Shown here in pieces: positions 20,918-30,868 of a stretch of DNA of 64,000 nt; the first letter of the stretch is position 1, and every line of letters begins with the position of its first letter. The stretch is taken from the NCBI RefSeq assembly GCF_010994375.1, contig NZ_WHMA01000001.1, positions 88,978-152,977 on the forward strand, in the 5' to 3' direction. The DNA comes from Halomonas sp. NO4 (GTDB taxonomy: Bacteria > Pseudomonadota > Gammaproteobacteria > Pseudomonadales > Halomonadaceae). The notes beneath the pieces are model-generated. The model saw nothing but the letters and a program-made list of their open reading frames with translations, ran no database searches and was not told where the DNA came from. A program made the position numbers and the translations under genes.

Positions 20918-21874
20918 TCAGCCCTTGTAGAGGCGCGGGTTGAGCACGTCGCGCAGCCAGTCGCCGAGCAGGTTGATGACCAGCACCAGCGCGACCAGCA
21001 TGGCGCCGGGGATCAGGGTGATCCACCAGGAGCCGGACTGGATGTAGTCGAAGCCCGACTTGATCAGCGAGCCCAGCGACGGGTGGGTCTCCGGCATGCC
21101 CAGCCCCAGGAAGGAGAGCGCGGCCTCGGAGATGATGGCGTTGGCCACCTGTACCGTGGAGATGACGAAGATCGGCGACAGGGTGTTGGGCAGGATGTGG
21201 CGGAACATGATGCGCCGGCTGGAGAGCCCCATGGTGCGGGCGGCGTCGACGTACTCCTTGCCCTTCTCGGCGAGCACGGAGGCACGCACGGTACGCGCGT
21301 ACTGGGGCCACTCGGCCAGGCCGATGATCAGCACCAGCAGCGGCACGGCGTAGTCGCTGAAGGTGGCGCCGCCGAAGATCGCCTTGACCAGGGCACCCAC
21401 CACGATGGCCACCATCAGCGTGGAGAAGGAGAGCTGGATGTCGGCGAGGCGCATCAGGAAGGCATCGACCCGGCCGCCCAGGTAGCCGGCCAGCAGGCCG
21501 AAGCAGACACCCAGGAGGGCCTGCAGGGCCACGGCGCCAAAACCGATGATCAGCGACACCCGCGCCCCGTAGAGGATGGTGGAGAGCAGGTCGCGGCCCT
21601 GGGCGTCCGTGCCCATCAGGTAGGCGGGGTCGCTGCCGTCGATCCAGAAGGGCGGCAGCTCCGAGGCGAGGATGTCGATCTGCGCCAGGTCGTAGGGGTT
21701 CATCGGCGCCAGCCACGGCGCCAGCACGGCCACCGTTACCAGCACCAGGAAGGCCAGTAGGCTGATCTGGGCGACCAGGTCGCGCTTGAAGCTGTAGAGC
21801 AGGTAGGAGTCGCGAAAGCGCGCCCAGCGGCTCGTCACGGGGGGGCTCTCGATGGAGGAGTTCGCAGTGCTCAT
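20918..21874 (-). CDS. dppC: Dipeptide ABC transporter permease DppC
   Basis: Inner-membrane permease of the peptide importer, 318 residues. About six transmembrane helices are visible, the first at about residues 35-55. The DppC/OppC N-terminal extension is present, then the motif PYLMGTDAQGRDLLSTILYGARVSL and the EAA loop YVDAARTMGLSSRRIMFRHILPNT that docks on the ATPases. ATG at 21874 overlaps the dppB stop in ATGA. Confidence 0.93.
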   Translation of the reverse strand: MSTANSSIESPPVTSRWARFRDSYLLYSFKRDLVAQISLLAFLVLVTVAVLAPWLAPMNPYDLAQIDILASELPPFWIDGSDPAYLMGTDAQGRDLLSTILYGARVSLIIGFGAVALQALLGVCFGLLAGYLGGRVDAFLMRLADIQLSFSTLMVAIVVGALVKAIFGGATFSDYAVPLLVLIIGLAEWPQYARTVRASVLAEKGKEYVDAARTMGLSSRRIMFRHILPNTLSPIFVISTVQVANAIISEAALSFLGLGMPETHPSLGSLIKSGFDYIQSGSWWITLIPGAMLVALVLVINLLGDWLRDVLNPRLYKG

Positions 21875-22917
21875 GCGGGTTTCCCTGTCAGCTTGACGGT
21901 GGGGTTGACCAGCCCGTAGATCAGGTCGACCAGGGTATTGGTGATCACGAAGATCAGGCCCACGATCATCAGGTAGGTAACGATCAGCGGAATGTCGGAG
22001 CGCTCGATGGCGTCCAGGAACATCAGCCCCATGCCGGGCCACTGGAAGACCGTCTCGGTGAGGATGGTGTAGGCCACCAGGGTGCCGATCTGCACCCCGC
22101 CCACGGTGATCACCGGCAGCATGGTGTTCTTCAGCGCGTGCAGGAAGTAGATGCGGCGCAGGCGGATGCCCTTGGCCCGGGCGAACTTGACGTACTCCGA
22201 CTGCAACACCTCGAGCATCTCCGCACGGATCAGGCGGATGAACAGCGGCAGCATGATCGAGGCCAGCGAAATCGCCGGCAGTACCAGGTAGAGCAGGCCG
22301 CGCGGCGAAGCGAAGTTGGTGTACCAGGTGCCGACGACGTGCACCGGATCACCGCGGCCGTAGGCGGGCATGCCGCCCTCGGTGCTGATCAGGCCGTTGA
22401 GCCAGGTGCCCCAGGCGGTATCCGCGGGGAAGGGCGACCAGTTCACGCCGATGGCGAACAGCTGGATGAGCACGATGGCCGTCAGGAACACGGGGATCGA
22501 GATCCCCACGATGGAGACGCCCATGAAGAAGCGCGACAGCCAGGCCCGCGGCTTGATGGCGCTGTACACGCCGATGGGCACCGAGAGCACGATGATCAGG
22601 AAGGTGGCTGCGGCCACCAGTTCCAGCGTCGCCGGCAGGTGCCGGCCGATCACCTCGGTGGTGGGCTGGTTGAAGTTGTAGGAGTAGCCGAAGTCGAGCT
22701 GGGCGGCGTTCTTGGCGAAGCGCAGGTATTGCACCAGGAAGGGGTCGTTGAGCCCCAGCTCCTCGCGCAGGGCCTCGCGCTCGCTCTCGGGGACCGACTG
22801 GCCGACCATCTGCTGGATGGGGTCGCCGAGGTTGTCCTGGATGGCGAAGGCGATCACGCTGATGACGAACATCACCAGCAGCGCATGGAAGAGGCGCTTG
22901 ACCAGAAAGGCGATCAT
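21871..22917 (-). CDS. dppB: Dipeptide ABC transporter permease DppB
   Basis: Second permease, 348 residues, beginning MIAFLVKRLFHALLVMFVISV, the usual first helix of this family. The EAA loop reads YVKFARAKGIRLRRIYFLHALKNT and is followed by VFQWPGMG, typical of DppB/OppB. A loop of about 50 residues between helices 3 and 4 is longer than in E. coli. Start at 22917 is chosen because an upstream in-frame extension lacks a membrane start pattern. It lies 98 bases downstream of dppA, with a strong hairpin between. Confidence 0.92.
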   Translation of the reverse strand: MIAFLVKRLFHALLVMFVISVIAFAIQDNLGDPIQQMVGQSVPESEREALREELGLNDPFLVQYLRFAKNAAQLDFGYSYNFNQPTTEVIGRHLPATLELVAAATFLIIVLSVPIGVYSAIKPRAWLSRFFMGVSIVGISIPVFLTAIVLIQLFAIGVNWSPFPADTAWGTWLNGLISTEGGMPAYGRGDPVHVVGTWYTNFASPRGLLYLVLPAISLASIMLPLFIRLIRAEMLEVLQSEYVKFARAKGIRLRRIYFLHALKNTMLPVITVGGVQIGTLVAYTILTETVFQWPGMGLMFLDAIERSDIPLIVTYLMIVGLIFVITNTLVDLIYGLVNPTVKLTGKPA

Positions 22918-22942
22918 GGGGGGCGTCCTGTGGGCAACGCAG

Positions 22943-22970
22943 GGTGACACGCCCATGGGGGCGTGTCACC
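22943..22970 (-). terminator. Perfect 12-bp hairpin between dppA and dppB
   Basis: GGTGACACGCCC at 22943-22954 pairs perfectly with GGGCGTGTCACC at 22959-22970 around a four-base loop. No T-run follows on the minus strand. In peptide importers such a hairpin after the binding-protein gene commonly protects the upstream mRNA or partly ends transcription so that the binding protein is made in excess; that role here is inferred. Confidence 0.65.
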
Positions 22971-23015
22971 GGATCGGGTTCAAGGGGCGGCCGACCCGAG
23001 GGCCGGCGCCTGGGT

Positions 23016-24593
23016 TCACTCGGCGTCGATGACCAAGTCCCCGAGGTAGGGGAAGTTCATGACGTTGAGCACCGGCTCGATGTTCACGTGGGGCGCGGCG
23101 GCCCAGGCCAGATCCTGCCAGTGCAGCGGCACGACGGCGGCCTCGTCGAAGAGCGTCTGCTCGACCTGCTGGAGCATCTCGGCGCGCTTCTCGAGATCGA
23201 CCTCCAGGTTGGCCTCGGCGACCAGCTTGTCGAGCTCCGGGTTGCAGTAGTTGCCGGCGTTGTACTGGCCGGCGCCGGTGTCGGCATCGGGGCAGGCGGT
23301 CAGGTACTCGTGGAAGTTGGCACTGTCCTCGGTGTCCGAGTGCCAGCCGATCAACATCATGTCGGCGGCGCGGTCGTCGTACTCGCCCCAGTACTGCGCC
23401 TTGGGCAGCGTCTTGAGGTCCACGTCGACGTTGATGCGCGCCAGCATGGCGGCCACCGCCTGGGCGATCTTGGCATCGTTCACGTAGCGGTTGTTGGGCG
23501 CCATCATGGTGATCTCGAAGCCATTGGCGTAACCGGCTTCCTCCATGAGTGCCTTCGCCTTGTCGAGGTCATAACGACGCTCGAGCGAGTCGATATGCCC
23601 GGCATAGCCTTTCGGCGAGAACTGGGCGGCCGGGGTGGCGAAGCCCTTCATCAGACGGTCGGCGATGCCGTCCTGGTTGACCGCATAGGCAAAGGCCTGA
23701 CGCACTCGCTCGTCCTGGAAGGCCTCGACGCGCTCCTGGTTCATGTGGAAGAAGATGATGCGTGTGCCCGACATGGTGACCAGTTCGGCGTTATCGCTCT
23801 CGCGCACGCGCTCCAGGTCGTTGGGCGGCACCGGGGCGATGAAGTCGACGTCGCCGGAGAGCAGGGCGGCCACGCGGGTGGCGTTCTCGCTGATCGGGGT
23901 GAGCACGATGGTGTCGACGTTGCCGGGGGAGTTTTCATCCCAGTAGTCGGCGTTGCGGGCGAATTCCACGCGCACGCCCTGCTGACGCTCGGTGACGGTG
24001 TAGGGACCGGTGCCGGAGGCGTTGCGCGAGGCGAAGGAGTTGCCGTTCTTGACGATCTCATCCTTGGGGTCGCCGTCCGCATCCGTGCCCGAGTAGAACT
24101 GGCTGTCCAGCGGGAAGATGTAGGTGGCCAGGTTGAGCAGCAGCGGATAGGGCTTGGCGGTCTTGAACTCGACGGTGTGTGCGTCGAGGGCGGTGACGCT
24201 CTCGATGGGGGTGAAGATCGCCTTGAAATCCGGGCTGCGCTTGAGGCGCTCGACCGTCCACGCCACGTCCTCGGCGGTGAAGGCGTTGCCGCTGTGAAAT
24301 TCGACGCCCTCGCGCAGGGTCATGCGCATGGTGGTGTCGTCGACCTGCTCCCAGGCGGTGGCCAGGCGCGGCTCGAAGTCGAGGTCACTCGTCCAGCGCA
24401 CCAGCGGGTCGTGGGTCATGTGCGAGAGCTGAAGGATGCCCCCGGAGAGCTGCTCGTGGATGTCCAGCGATACCGGGTCGGCGTCGTAGGCCATGCGCAG
24501 GGTGGTGTCGGCGGTGGCCACGCTCGGCAGCAGCGCCGCGCCGCTCAGGGTGGCGCCGATCATGCCGGCCAGCAGGGTCTTCTTGAAGGTCAT
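23016..24593 (-). CDS. dppA: Dipeptide-binding periplasmic protein DppA-like
   Basis: The periplasmic solute-binding component, 525 residues, SBP family 5. A signal peptide (MTFKKTLLAGMIGATLSGAALLPSVATA) precedes the mature start DTTLRMAYDADPVSLD. Family motifs include LREGVEFHSGNAFTAEDVAWTVERLK, ASGTGPYTV and the C-terminal VVPLHWQDLAWAAAP. It is the promoter-proximal gene of the operon. The ligand may be dipeptides or longer peptides; binding specificity is not readable by eye. Confidence 0.9.
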   Translation of the reverse strand: MTFKKTLLAGMIGATLSGAALLPSVATADTTLRMAYDADPVSLDIHEQLSGGILQLSHMTHDPLVRWTSDLDFEPRLATAWEQVDDTTMRMTLREGVEFHSGNAFTAEDVAWTVERLKRSPDFKAIFTPIESVTALDAHTVEFKTAKPYPLLLNLATYIFPLDSQFYSGTDADGDPKDEIVKNGNSFASRNASGTGPYTVTERQQGVRVEFARNADYWDENSPGNVDTIVLTPISENATRVAALLSGDVDFIAPVPPNDLERVRESDNAELVTMSGTRIIFFHMNQERVEAFQDERVRQAFAYAVNQDGIADRLMKGFATPAAQFSPKGYAGHIDSLERRYDLDKAKALMEEAGYANGFEITMMAPNNRYVNDAKIAQAVAAMLARINVDVDLKTLPKAQYWGEYDDRAADMMLIGWHSDTEDSANFHEYLTACPDADTGAGQYNAGNYCNPELDKLVAEANLEVDLEKRAEMLQQVEQTLFDEAAVVPLHWQDLAWAAAPHVNIEPVLNVMNFPYLGDLVIDAE

Positions 24594-24661
24594 CTGTGGT
24601 TCCCTTGTGGGGTTGTTGTAGGCACGCGGCCCGGGCGGCCGCGCCACATGGTGCGACCGAC

Positions 24662-24691
24662 AACATAGAGACCCGCTCGTGAGGAGGACAA
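24662..24691 (-). promoter_or_regulatory. Candidate sigma-70 promoter of the dpp operon
   Basis: On the minus strand a -35-like TTGTCC (24691-24686) and a -10-like TATGTT (24667-24662) are separated by 18 bases and lie about 70 bases upstream of the dppA start. The match is moderate and was found by eye. Confidence 0.4.
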
Positions 24692-24703
24692 TCGAAATTC
24701 CGA

Positions 24704-24720
24704 CAGGCGCCATGCGCCTG
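24704..24720 (-). terminator. Inverted repeat downstream of the carbonic anhydrase gene
   Basis: CAGGCGC and GCGCCTG form a perfect 7-bp stem with loop CAT, 33 bases past the carbonic anhydrase stop and upstream of the dpp promoter candidate. It could end carbonic anhydrase transcription or be an operator for dpp. There is no T-run. Confidence 0.4.
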
Positions 24721-24752
24721 GCGAATAGGTCGCCCACCGGCGACGCCGCAGA

Positions 24753-25406
24753 TCAGTCGCCGGACGGCGCCGTGACGCGCTCGATGCGGTAGAGGGTGGC
24801 CACCTGGTCGAGGCCGGTCACGCTGCACTCGAGGTCGCGAATGCGACCATCGTCTAGGCCGTAGATCCAGCCGTGGACCGCCAGCGGCTGCTCGCGCTGC
24901 CACGCCTGCTGGATGATCTTGTTGCGGCACAGGTTCATGACCTGGGCCCGGACGTTGAGCTCGCACATGCGATCGACCTGCGCCTCCAGCGGCAACTCGG
25001 CCAGGGTGTCGCGGTGCTGGCTGTAGAGTTCGCGCACCGAATGCAGCCACAGATCGACCATGCCGTTGTCGCCCCCGGCAACTGCGGCCTTGACCCCGCC
25101 ACAGCCATAGTGGCCGACCACCATGATGTGGCGCACTTGGAGTACATCCACGGCATACTGGAGGACCGAGAGGGCATTGAGGTCGTTGTGGTGCACGAGG
25201 TTGGCGACGTTGCGGTGCACGAAGACCTCGCCGGGCGGCAGCGAGATGATCTGGTTGGCGGGCACACGGCTATCCGAGCAGCCGATCCACAGGTAGTCGG
25301 GGTTCTGCTGGCGGGACAGCCGGGCGAAGAAGTCCGGGTCCTCCTGGTGCATGCGCTGCGACCAGGCGCGGTTGTTGTCGAGCAGGGCAGCGATCTCCTG
25401 TTTCAT
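24753..25406 (-). CDS. can: Beta-class carbonic anhydrase
   Basis: Interconverts CO2 and bicarbonate in the cytoplasm. The 217-residue product has the beta-class zinc motif IGCSDSRVPANQI near residue 42 (Cys, with the Asp-Arg dyad), HRNVAN near residue 63, and VVGHYGCGGVKAA near residue 98 with the His and Cys zinc ligands. Length matches E. coli Can (220). ATG at 25406 is preferred over an in-frame start seven codons upstream, because MKQEIAALLDNN is the usual N-terminus. It is divergent from the glutathione reductase gene. Confidence 0.95.
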   Translation of the reverse strand: MKQEIAALLDNNRAWSQRMHQEDPDFFARLSRQQNPDYLWIGCSDSRVPANQIISLPPGEVFVHRNVANLVHHNDLNALSVLQYAVDVLQVRHIMVVGHYGCGGVKAAVAGGDNGMVDLWLHSVRELYSQHRDTLAELPLEAQVDRMCELNVRAQVMNLCRNKIIQQAWQREQPLAVHGWIYGLDDGRIRDLECSVTGLDQVATLYRIERVTAPSGD

Positions 25407-25520
25407 CTCGGCAGGTCCTGTAGGCAATCGGTGGGGGTGGCCAGAGGGTGGCGGGGCTCCAGCGGTGGCCCCGACCTTGTAACCCCGGGGGGTGGCGGCG
25501 TCAACCGCGCCCTCCCGGGG

Positions 25521-25600
25521 CCGCGGGGATGGCTGCTATCATCTCGCCAGTCGAGCGGGGCCGCGGGGATGGCTGCTATCATCTCGCCAGTCGAGCGGGG
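25521..25600 (+). repeat. Perfect 40-bp tandem duplication upstream of gor
   Basis: Bases 25521-25560 are repeated exactly in 25561-25600, and the first few bases of a third copy (CCGC) follow. Each copy contains GGCTGCTATCATCTCG, in which TGCTATCAT is an extended -10-like sequence. The second copy ends 36 bases before the GTG start. The duplication therefore probably doubles a promoter or operator of the glutathione reductase gene. Confidence 0.9.
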
Positions 25601-25636
25601 CCGCCAGCGCCCCGTGTCATCAGCAAGGAGACTGCC

Positions 25637-26998
25637 GTGTCAGACTTCGATTACGACCTCTTCGTCATCGGTGCCGGTTCCGGCGGCGTACGTGCCGCCC
25701 GCACCGCGGCGGCCGCAGGCGCTCGGGTAGCGGTGGCCGAGGATCGCTACCTGGGAGGCACCTGCGTCAACGTGGGCTGCGTGCCCAAGAAGCTCTACTC
25801 GTACGCCGCCCACTTCCACGACGCCTTCGACGACAGCGCCGGCTTCGGCTGGACGCTCGCCGAGGCACCGCGCTTCGAGTGGACCACCCTGCGCGACAAC
25901 AAGGTCAGCGAGATCAAGCGCCTCAATGGCATCTACGCCAACCTGCTGGATAACGCCGGGGTGCGCCTGATTCATGGGCGAGCACGGGTGCAAGATGCCC
26001 ATCACGTCGAGGTGGCGGGAGAGCGCCTCAGCGCCGAGAAGATCCTGGTAGCGGTGGGCGGCTGGCCCTGGGTGCCGGACTTTCCCGGCAACGAGCACGT
26101 GGTGACCTCCAACGAGGTCTTCGATCTGGAGCACTTCCCCGAGCGCTTCCTGGTGCTGGGCGGCGGCTACATCGCCGTGGAGTTCGCCAGCATCTTCAAT
26201 GGGCTGGGCAGCGATACCCACCTGATCTACCGCGGCGAGCTCTTCCTGCGCGGCTTCGACCAGGAGGTACGCGAGTTCACCCGCGACGAGATGGACAAGA
26301 AGGGGGTCCAGGTCCACTTCGGAACCAATATCGAGCGCATCGACCGAGGGGAGAATGGCCTCGCGGTAACCCTGACCAGCGGCGAGCGGCTGGAGGTCGA
26401 CGCTGTCCTGGCGGCGACGGGGCGTCGCCCCAACCTGGCCGACCTGGGGCTCGACACCCTGGGCGTGGCGCTCAATAGCGACAGCAGCCTGGCGGTCAAC
26501 GCGCGTTTCGAAACCTCGGTGCCCTCGATCCTCGCCCTGGGCGACGTCAGCGGGGGGCCGGAGCTGACACCGGTGGCGCTGGCCGAGGCGATGCAGCTGG
26601 TGCAGCACCATTTCGGCGACACACCGCCCCCGCCGCTGGATTACGAGCGTATCGCCACCGCGGTGTTCTGCCATCCCAACATCGGCACCGTGGGGCTTTC
26701 CGAAGACGCCGCCCGCGAGCGCTACGGCGCCATTCGCGTCTACCGCACGGACTTTCGCCCTCTCAAGCACACCCTCTCGGGCAGCCAGGAGCGCTGCCTG
26801 ATGAAGCTGATCGTCGACGACGCCAGCGACGTGGTGGTGGGCGCGCACATGGTGGGCGAGGAGGCCGGCGAGGTGATCCAGGGCATTGCCATCGCCGTGC
26901 GCGCCGGGCTCACCAAGGCGGATTTCGATGCCACCGTGGGTATTCATCCCACCGGCGCCGAAGAGTTCGTGACCCTGCGCACGCCCAGCCGCCACTGA
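25637..26998 (+). CDS. gor: Glutathione-disulfide reductase
   Basis: A flavoenzyme that reduces glutathione disulfide with NADPH. The 453-residue product has the FAD motif [14 protein letters not shown] near residue 11, the redox-active disulfide [13 protein letters not shown] near residue 43, a second dinucleotide motif [16 protein letters not shown] near residue 175, the FAD motif [10 protein letters not shown], and the C-terminal His-Pro motif GIHPTGAEE. The start is GTG at 25637 with AAGGAG at 25625-25630. It could be confused with trypanothione-type reductases, but length and the [12 protein letters not shown] block favour gor. Confidence 0.95.
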   Translation: MSDFDYDLFVIGAGSGGVRAARTAAAAGARVAVAEDRYLGGTCVNVGCVPKKLYSYAAHFHDAFDDSAGFGWTLAEAPRFEWTTLRDNKVSEIKRLNGIYANLLDNAGVRLIHGRARVQDAHHVEVAGERLSAEKILVAVGGWPWVPDFPGNEHVVTSNEVFDLEHFPERFLVLGGGYIAVEFASIFNGLGSDTHLIYRGELFLRGFDQEVREFTRDEMDKKGVQVHFGTNIERIDRGENGLAVTLTSGERLEVDAVLAATGRRPNLADLGLDTLGVALNSDSSLAVNARFETSVPSILALGDVSGGPELTPVALAEAMQLVQHHFGDTPPPPLDYERIATAVFCHPNIGTVGLSEDAARERYGAIRVYRTDFRPLKHTLSGSQERCLMKLIVDDASDVVVGAHMVGEEAGEVIQGIAIAVRAGLTKADFDATVGIHPTGAEEFVTLRTPSRH

Positions 26999-27032
26999 GC
27001 CAAGCCGCCGGGGCAGGCGCGCCACCCGTGAC

Positions 27033-27054
27033 GGGCCATCCTTCGGAATGGCCC
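27033..27054 (+). terminator. Hairpin downstream of gor
   Basis: GGGCCAT (27033-27039) and ATGGCCC (27048-27054) form a stem with a C(TTCG)G tetraloop inside. It lies 35 bases past the gor stop. No T-run follows, so it is a weak intrinsic terminator or a 3'-end stabiliser. Confidence 0.45.
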
Positions 27055-27147
27055 GCTCCCGTTGGTCCGGCGCGTTGGCAGGAGGTGCCGGCAACGAGCG
27101 TGAGCTAAACTGATGAAGGGCGGAGGAGCGAGACAGGACAGCTCCGG

Positions 27148-27164
27148 CATAACATGCTGTTATG
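27148..27164. promoter_or_regulatory. 17-bp palindrome upstream of the ect promoter
   Basis: CATAACA and TGTTATG flank TGC, a perfect inverted repeat that stands out as AT-rich in GC-rich sequence. It lies about 30 bases upstream of the -35 candidate of ectA and is a candidate regulator binding site. Confidence 0.4.
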
Positions 27165-27192
27165 GAATACGCCGCCGGCCATAATGCTCGTT

Positions 27193-27220
27193 TTGATTTG
27201 GCAGTCAGCCCTGCTATCAT
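27193..27220 (+). promoter_or_regulatory. Candidate promoter of ectABC
   Basis: A -35-like TTGATT (27193-27198) and an extended -10 TGCTATCAT (TATCAT at 27215-27220) are separated by 16 bases and end 32 bases before the ectA start. In Halomonas elongata ectA has sigma-70 and sigma-38 type osmoregulated promoters; this site is in the corresponding place. Confidence 0.55.
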
Positions 27221-27252
27221 GGGCGTCGACATCGCTACAGCGAAGCCAGAAC

Positions 27253-29186
<1,934 letters not shown>

Positions 29187-29295
29187 GCTGTGTAAAGGGC
29201 CGCCGCGAGGAGCGCGGGCAGCGAGACGCTCCCCGGCGGCCCGGTCATCGGCCGGCATCTGGCCGGCCTGTCACCGGAACCTACGGAGATTCCCC

Positions 29296-29712
29296 ATGAT
29301 TGTCCGCAACCTGGAAGTTGCCCGCGAGACAGATCGCCTGGTCAAGGCCGAGAACGGCAACTGGGACAGCACGCGCCTGTCGCTGGCCGATGACGGCGGC
29401 AACTGCTCGTTTCACATCACGCGCATCTACGAAAACACCGAAACCCACATCCACTACAAGCACCACTTCGAGGCGGTCTACTGCATCGAGGGTGATGGCG
29501 AAGTGGAAACCCTGGCCGACGGCAAAATCTGGCCGATCAAGCCGGGCGATATCTACATTCTCGACCAGCACGACGAGCATCTGCTGCGGGCCTTCAAGAC
29601 CATGCACCTGGCCTGCGTCTTCACGCCGGGGCTGACCGGCAAGGAAGTGCACCGTGAGGATGGCTCCTACGCCCCGTCCCACGAAGAAGCCGACGACACC
29701 AAGCCACTCTGA
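29296..29712 (+). CDS. ectC: L-ectoine synthase EctC
   Basis: Last step: cyclises N-gamma-acetyl-diaminobutyrate to ectoine. The 138-residue cupin has [26 protein letters not shown], which contains metal- and substrate-binding His and Glu residues, and the second cupin motif [17 protein letters not shown]. The gap after ectB is 109 bases; in H. elongata this gap carries a sigma-54-type promoter, but I did not find a clear GG-N10-GC match here. It is the last host gene before the prophage. Confidence 0.97.
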   Translation: MIVRNLEVARETDRLVKAENGNWDSTRLSLADDGGNCSFHITRIYENTETHIHYKHHFEAVYCIEGDGEVETLADGKIWPIKPGDIYILDQHDEHLLRAFKTMHLACVFTPGLTGKEVHREDGSYAPSHEEADDTKPL

Positions 29713-29752
29713 CATTGATGACGCTCTGACAAACGCCACCAGTCAGTGTTGA

Positions 29753-29777
29753 CGCCCCGATCCTGCCGGTCGGGGCG
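29753..29777 (+). terminator. Terminator hairpin of ectABC
   Basis: CGCCCCGA (29753-29760) pairs with TCGGGGCG (29770-29777) around a nine-base loop, 40 bases past the ectC stop. The tail TTCG is only weakly T-rich, so termination efficiency is uncertain. Confidence 0.6.
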
Positions 29778-29851
29778 TTCGCCATTGCGAGATGATATTG
29801 GCGGGATTGGGTGACGGCACGATAAAGCCCGCCATAGGGGCCGCATCAATG

Positions 29852-29879
29852 GGTTCGCATAATGTATAGGGGGTTAAAT
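29852..29879 (+). other. attL: dif-like site with degenerate XerD arm
   Basis: The XerC arm GGTTCGCATAA (29852-29862) equals the E. coli dif XerC arm as I remember it, and the centre is TGTATA (29863-29868). The right arm (29869-29879) is GGGGGTTAAAT instead of TTATGTTAAAT, so only the outer GTTAAAT of the XerD arm is kept. The site is read as a hybrid of the host XerC arm and the phage right half. It overlaps the last six bases of the repressor gene. Confidence 0.85.
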
Positions 29880-30212
29880 CAGCGGCAGGCCGAACAGCAC
29901 CCCTCCCCCGTAGCCCGCCACGCCCACAACCACGGGCGTTGCAGCCATTTCGAGCTGCCGCCGAATCGCCTTCCACACCGGGGACGCGACGTTCCCAGCC
30001 TCCCGTTCAATGTGCAGGTCAACAACGACCGTTTTCGGGTCGATTCCTAGCTCTTCAGCCACGCGAATTCCGGTTTCATCGGACATCGTTCCCTGCCCGT
30101 TTTTCCACCGATAGACGGTTTGATGTTTCACGCCAAGAATTTGGGCAATCCGGTAGTCGGAGGCCCCGCCGTGCGCGGCTTTCAGGCGTGTCAATAGTTC
30201 CAGGGTATTCAT
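29874..30212 (-). CDS. Phage HTH regulator (DUF3693-like), probable repressor
   Basis: A 112-residue protein starting MNTLELLTRLKAAHGG. An HTH of the Cro/CI type spans about residues 16-45 (SDYRIAQILGVKHQTVYRWKNGQ), and the following GIRVAEELGIDPKTVVVDLHIEREA fits the DUF3693 phage-protein family as I recall it. The C-terminus has a hydrophobic, glycine-rich stretch (VVVGVAGYGGGVLFG) that may be a membrane segment. ATG at 30212 is chosen because GGAG lies eight bases upstream; longer in-frame extensions have atypical composition. It is transcribed away from the early genes across a shared operator region, the usual place for a repressor. Its TAA stop lies inside the attL site. Confidence 0.75.
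   Translation of the reverse strand: MNTLELLTRLKAAHGGASDYRIAQILGVKHQTVYRWKNGQGTMSDETGIRVAEELGIDPKTVVVDLHIEREAGNVASPVWKAIRRQLEMAATPVVVGVAGYGGGVLFGLPLI
29978..29995 (+). repeat. 18-bp exact repeat, copy inside the repressor gene
   Basis: CCGGGGACGCGACGTTCC occurs here, within the repressor coding sequence, and again exactly at 30222-30239. Two exact 18-base matches 244 bases apart are not expected by chance. Confidence 0.8.
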
Positions 30213-30221
30213 TTTAATTCT

Positions 30222-30239
30222 CCGGGGACGCGACGTTCC
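30222..30239 (+). repeat. 18-bp exact repeat, copy upstream of the repressor start
   Basis: Second copy of the sequence at 29978-29995. Read on the minus strand it runs into the GGAG ribosome-binding site of the repressor gene, so a protein bound here could block repressor expression. It is a candidate operator. Confidence 0.7.
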
Positions 30240-30257
30240 ACGCCAAGGATAGACCAC

Positions 30258-30295
30258 TATGCAATTGCTTAACGACTGTCCGCGCCAATTGCATA
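30258..30295. promoter_or_regulatory. 10-bp inverted repeat in the repressor/early-gene divergent region
   Basis: TATGCAATTG (30258-30267) and CAATTGCATA (30286-30295) are perfect inverted copies, 28 bases apart start to start, which is between two and three helical turns. They lie in the 198-base gap between the repressor start and the first rightward gene and are the best operator candidate for lysogeny control. No convincing -35/-10 pair was picked out. Confidence 0.55.
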
Positions 30296-30410
30296 CGCAC
30301 TCGGCGCGTGCATATCCTGTGTTCGTCCGTTCGCTGGATAGGCCCCACCGGGCCGCCCCGGGAGTGATCGCCCGGGGTTTCCGCCAGCGACAAGCGAACC
30401 GGAGCGACCT

Positions 30411-30719
30411 ATGGATGCCCTCGATGCCTTCGCCACCCCTGGTATTACTCCCCCCGCTGCTTTCCATGCTCTACGCCGTGAGCTGCACACCGCTGCCGGC
30501 CCTGAGCGCATAGCCGCCCACCGGGCGTTTCAGGAAGCCGAGACGCTCCGCCAGCGCGCGGAATACCTGTTCGACGCCATGGTGGTGCACGCCGGCACCG
30601 GCCTGGGCGACTGGTACTGCAAGCTGGCGACCCGGTTTCACCAGCTCGCCGAGGAAGCCGAGGCCGATGGCCACGAGTTACTCGGCGCCGCTGACGACGC
30701 CGCGGGGGTGCTGTCATGA
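30411..30719 (+). CDS. Small early phage protein, unknown function
   Basis: I do not recognise this 102-residue protein. It is Ala-, Glu- and His-rich and probably all helical (LFDAMVVHAGTGLGDWYCKLATRFHQLAEEAEAD), with no membrane segment or known motif. GGAG at 30401-30404 supports the ATG at 30411. It is the first gene of the rightward cluster leading to the replication initiator, and its stop overlaps the next start in ATGA. Confidence 0.7.
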   Translation: MDALDAFATPGITPPAAFHALRRELHTAAGPERIAAHRAFQEAETLRQRAEYLFDAMVVHAGTGLGDWYCKLATRFHQLAEEAEADGHELLGAADDAAGVLS

Positions 30720-30868
30720 ACCGCGCCGATACGAACCGCGCCGATACCGAGTGGCTGGGCCGCGAGGCCGCCTATCTGGCGTGGCACCTGGCCGCAGGCC
30801 GTGCTGCCCTCGCTGAGCGCTACTGGCGCGAGTGGATCGAGCATGGCGAGCGCGGGGTGGTGGCATGA
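30716..30868 (+). CDS. 50-residue early phage protein, unknown
   Basis: A short frame with ATGA overlaps at both ends, so it is held in an unbroken coupled series. The product begins with a direct repeat (MNRADTNRADTEW) and continues as a charged helix (GREAAYLAWHLAAGRAALAERYWREWIE). Coupling and codon pattern support translation; no function is evident. Confidence 0.6.
   Translation: MNRADTNRADTEWLGREAAYLAWHLAAGRAALAERYWREWIEHGERGVVA

Noticed and set aside
29299..29635. Second open frame inside ectC in another phase
   Set aside because: Its translation is Ser/Thr/Arg-rich without motifs, while the ectC frame is a complete cupin of expected length.
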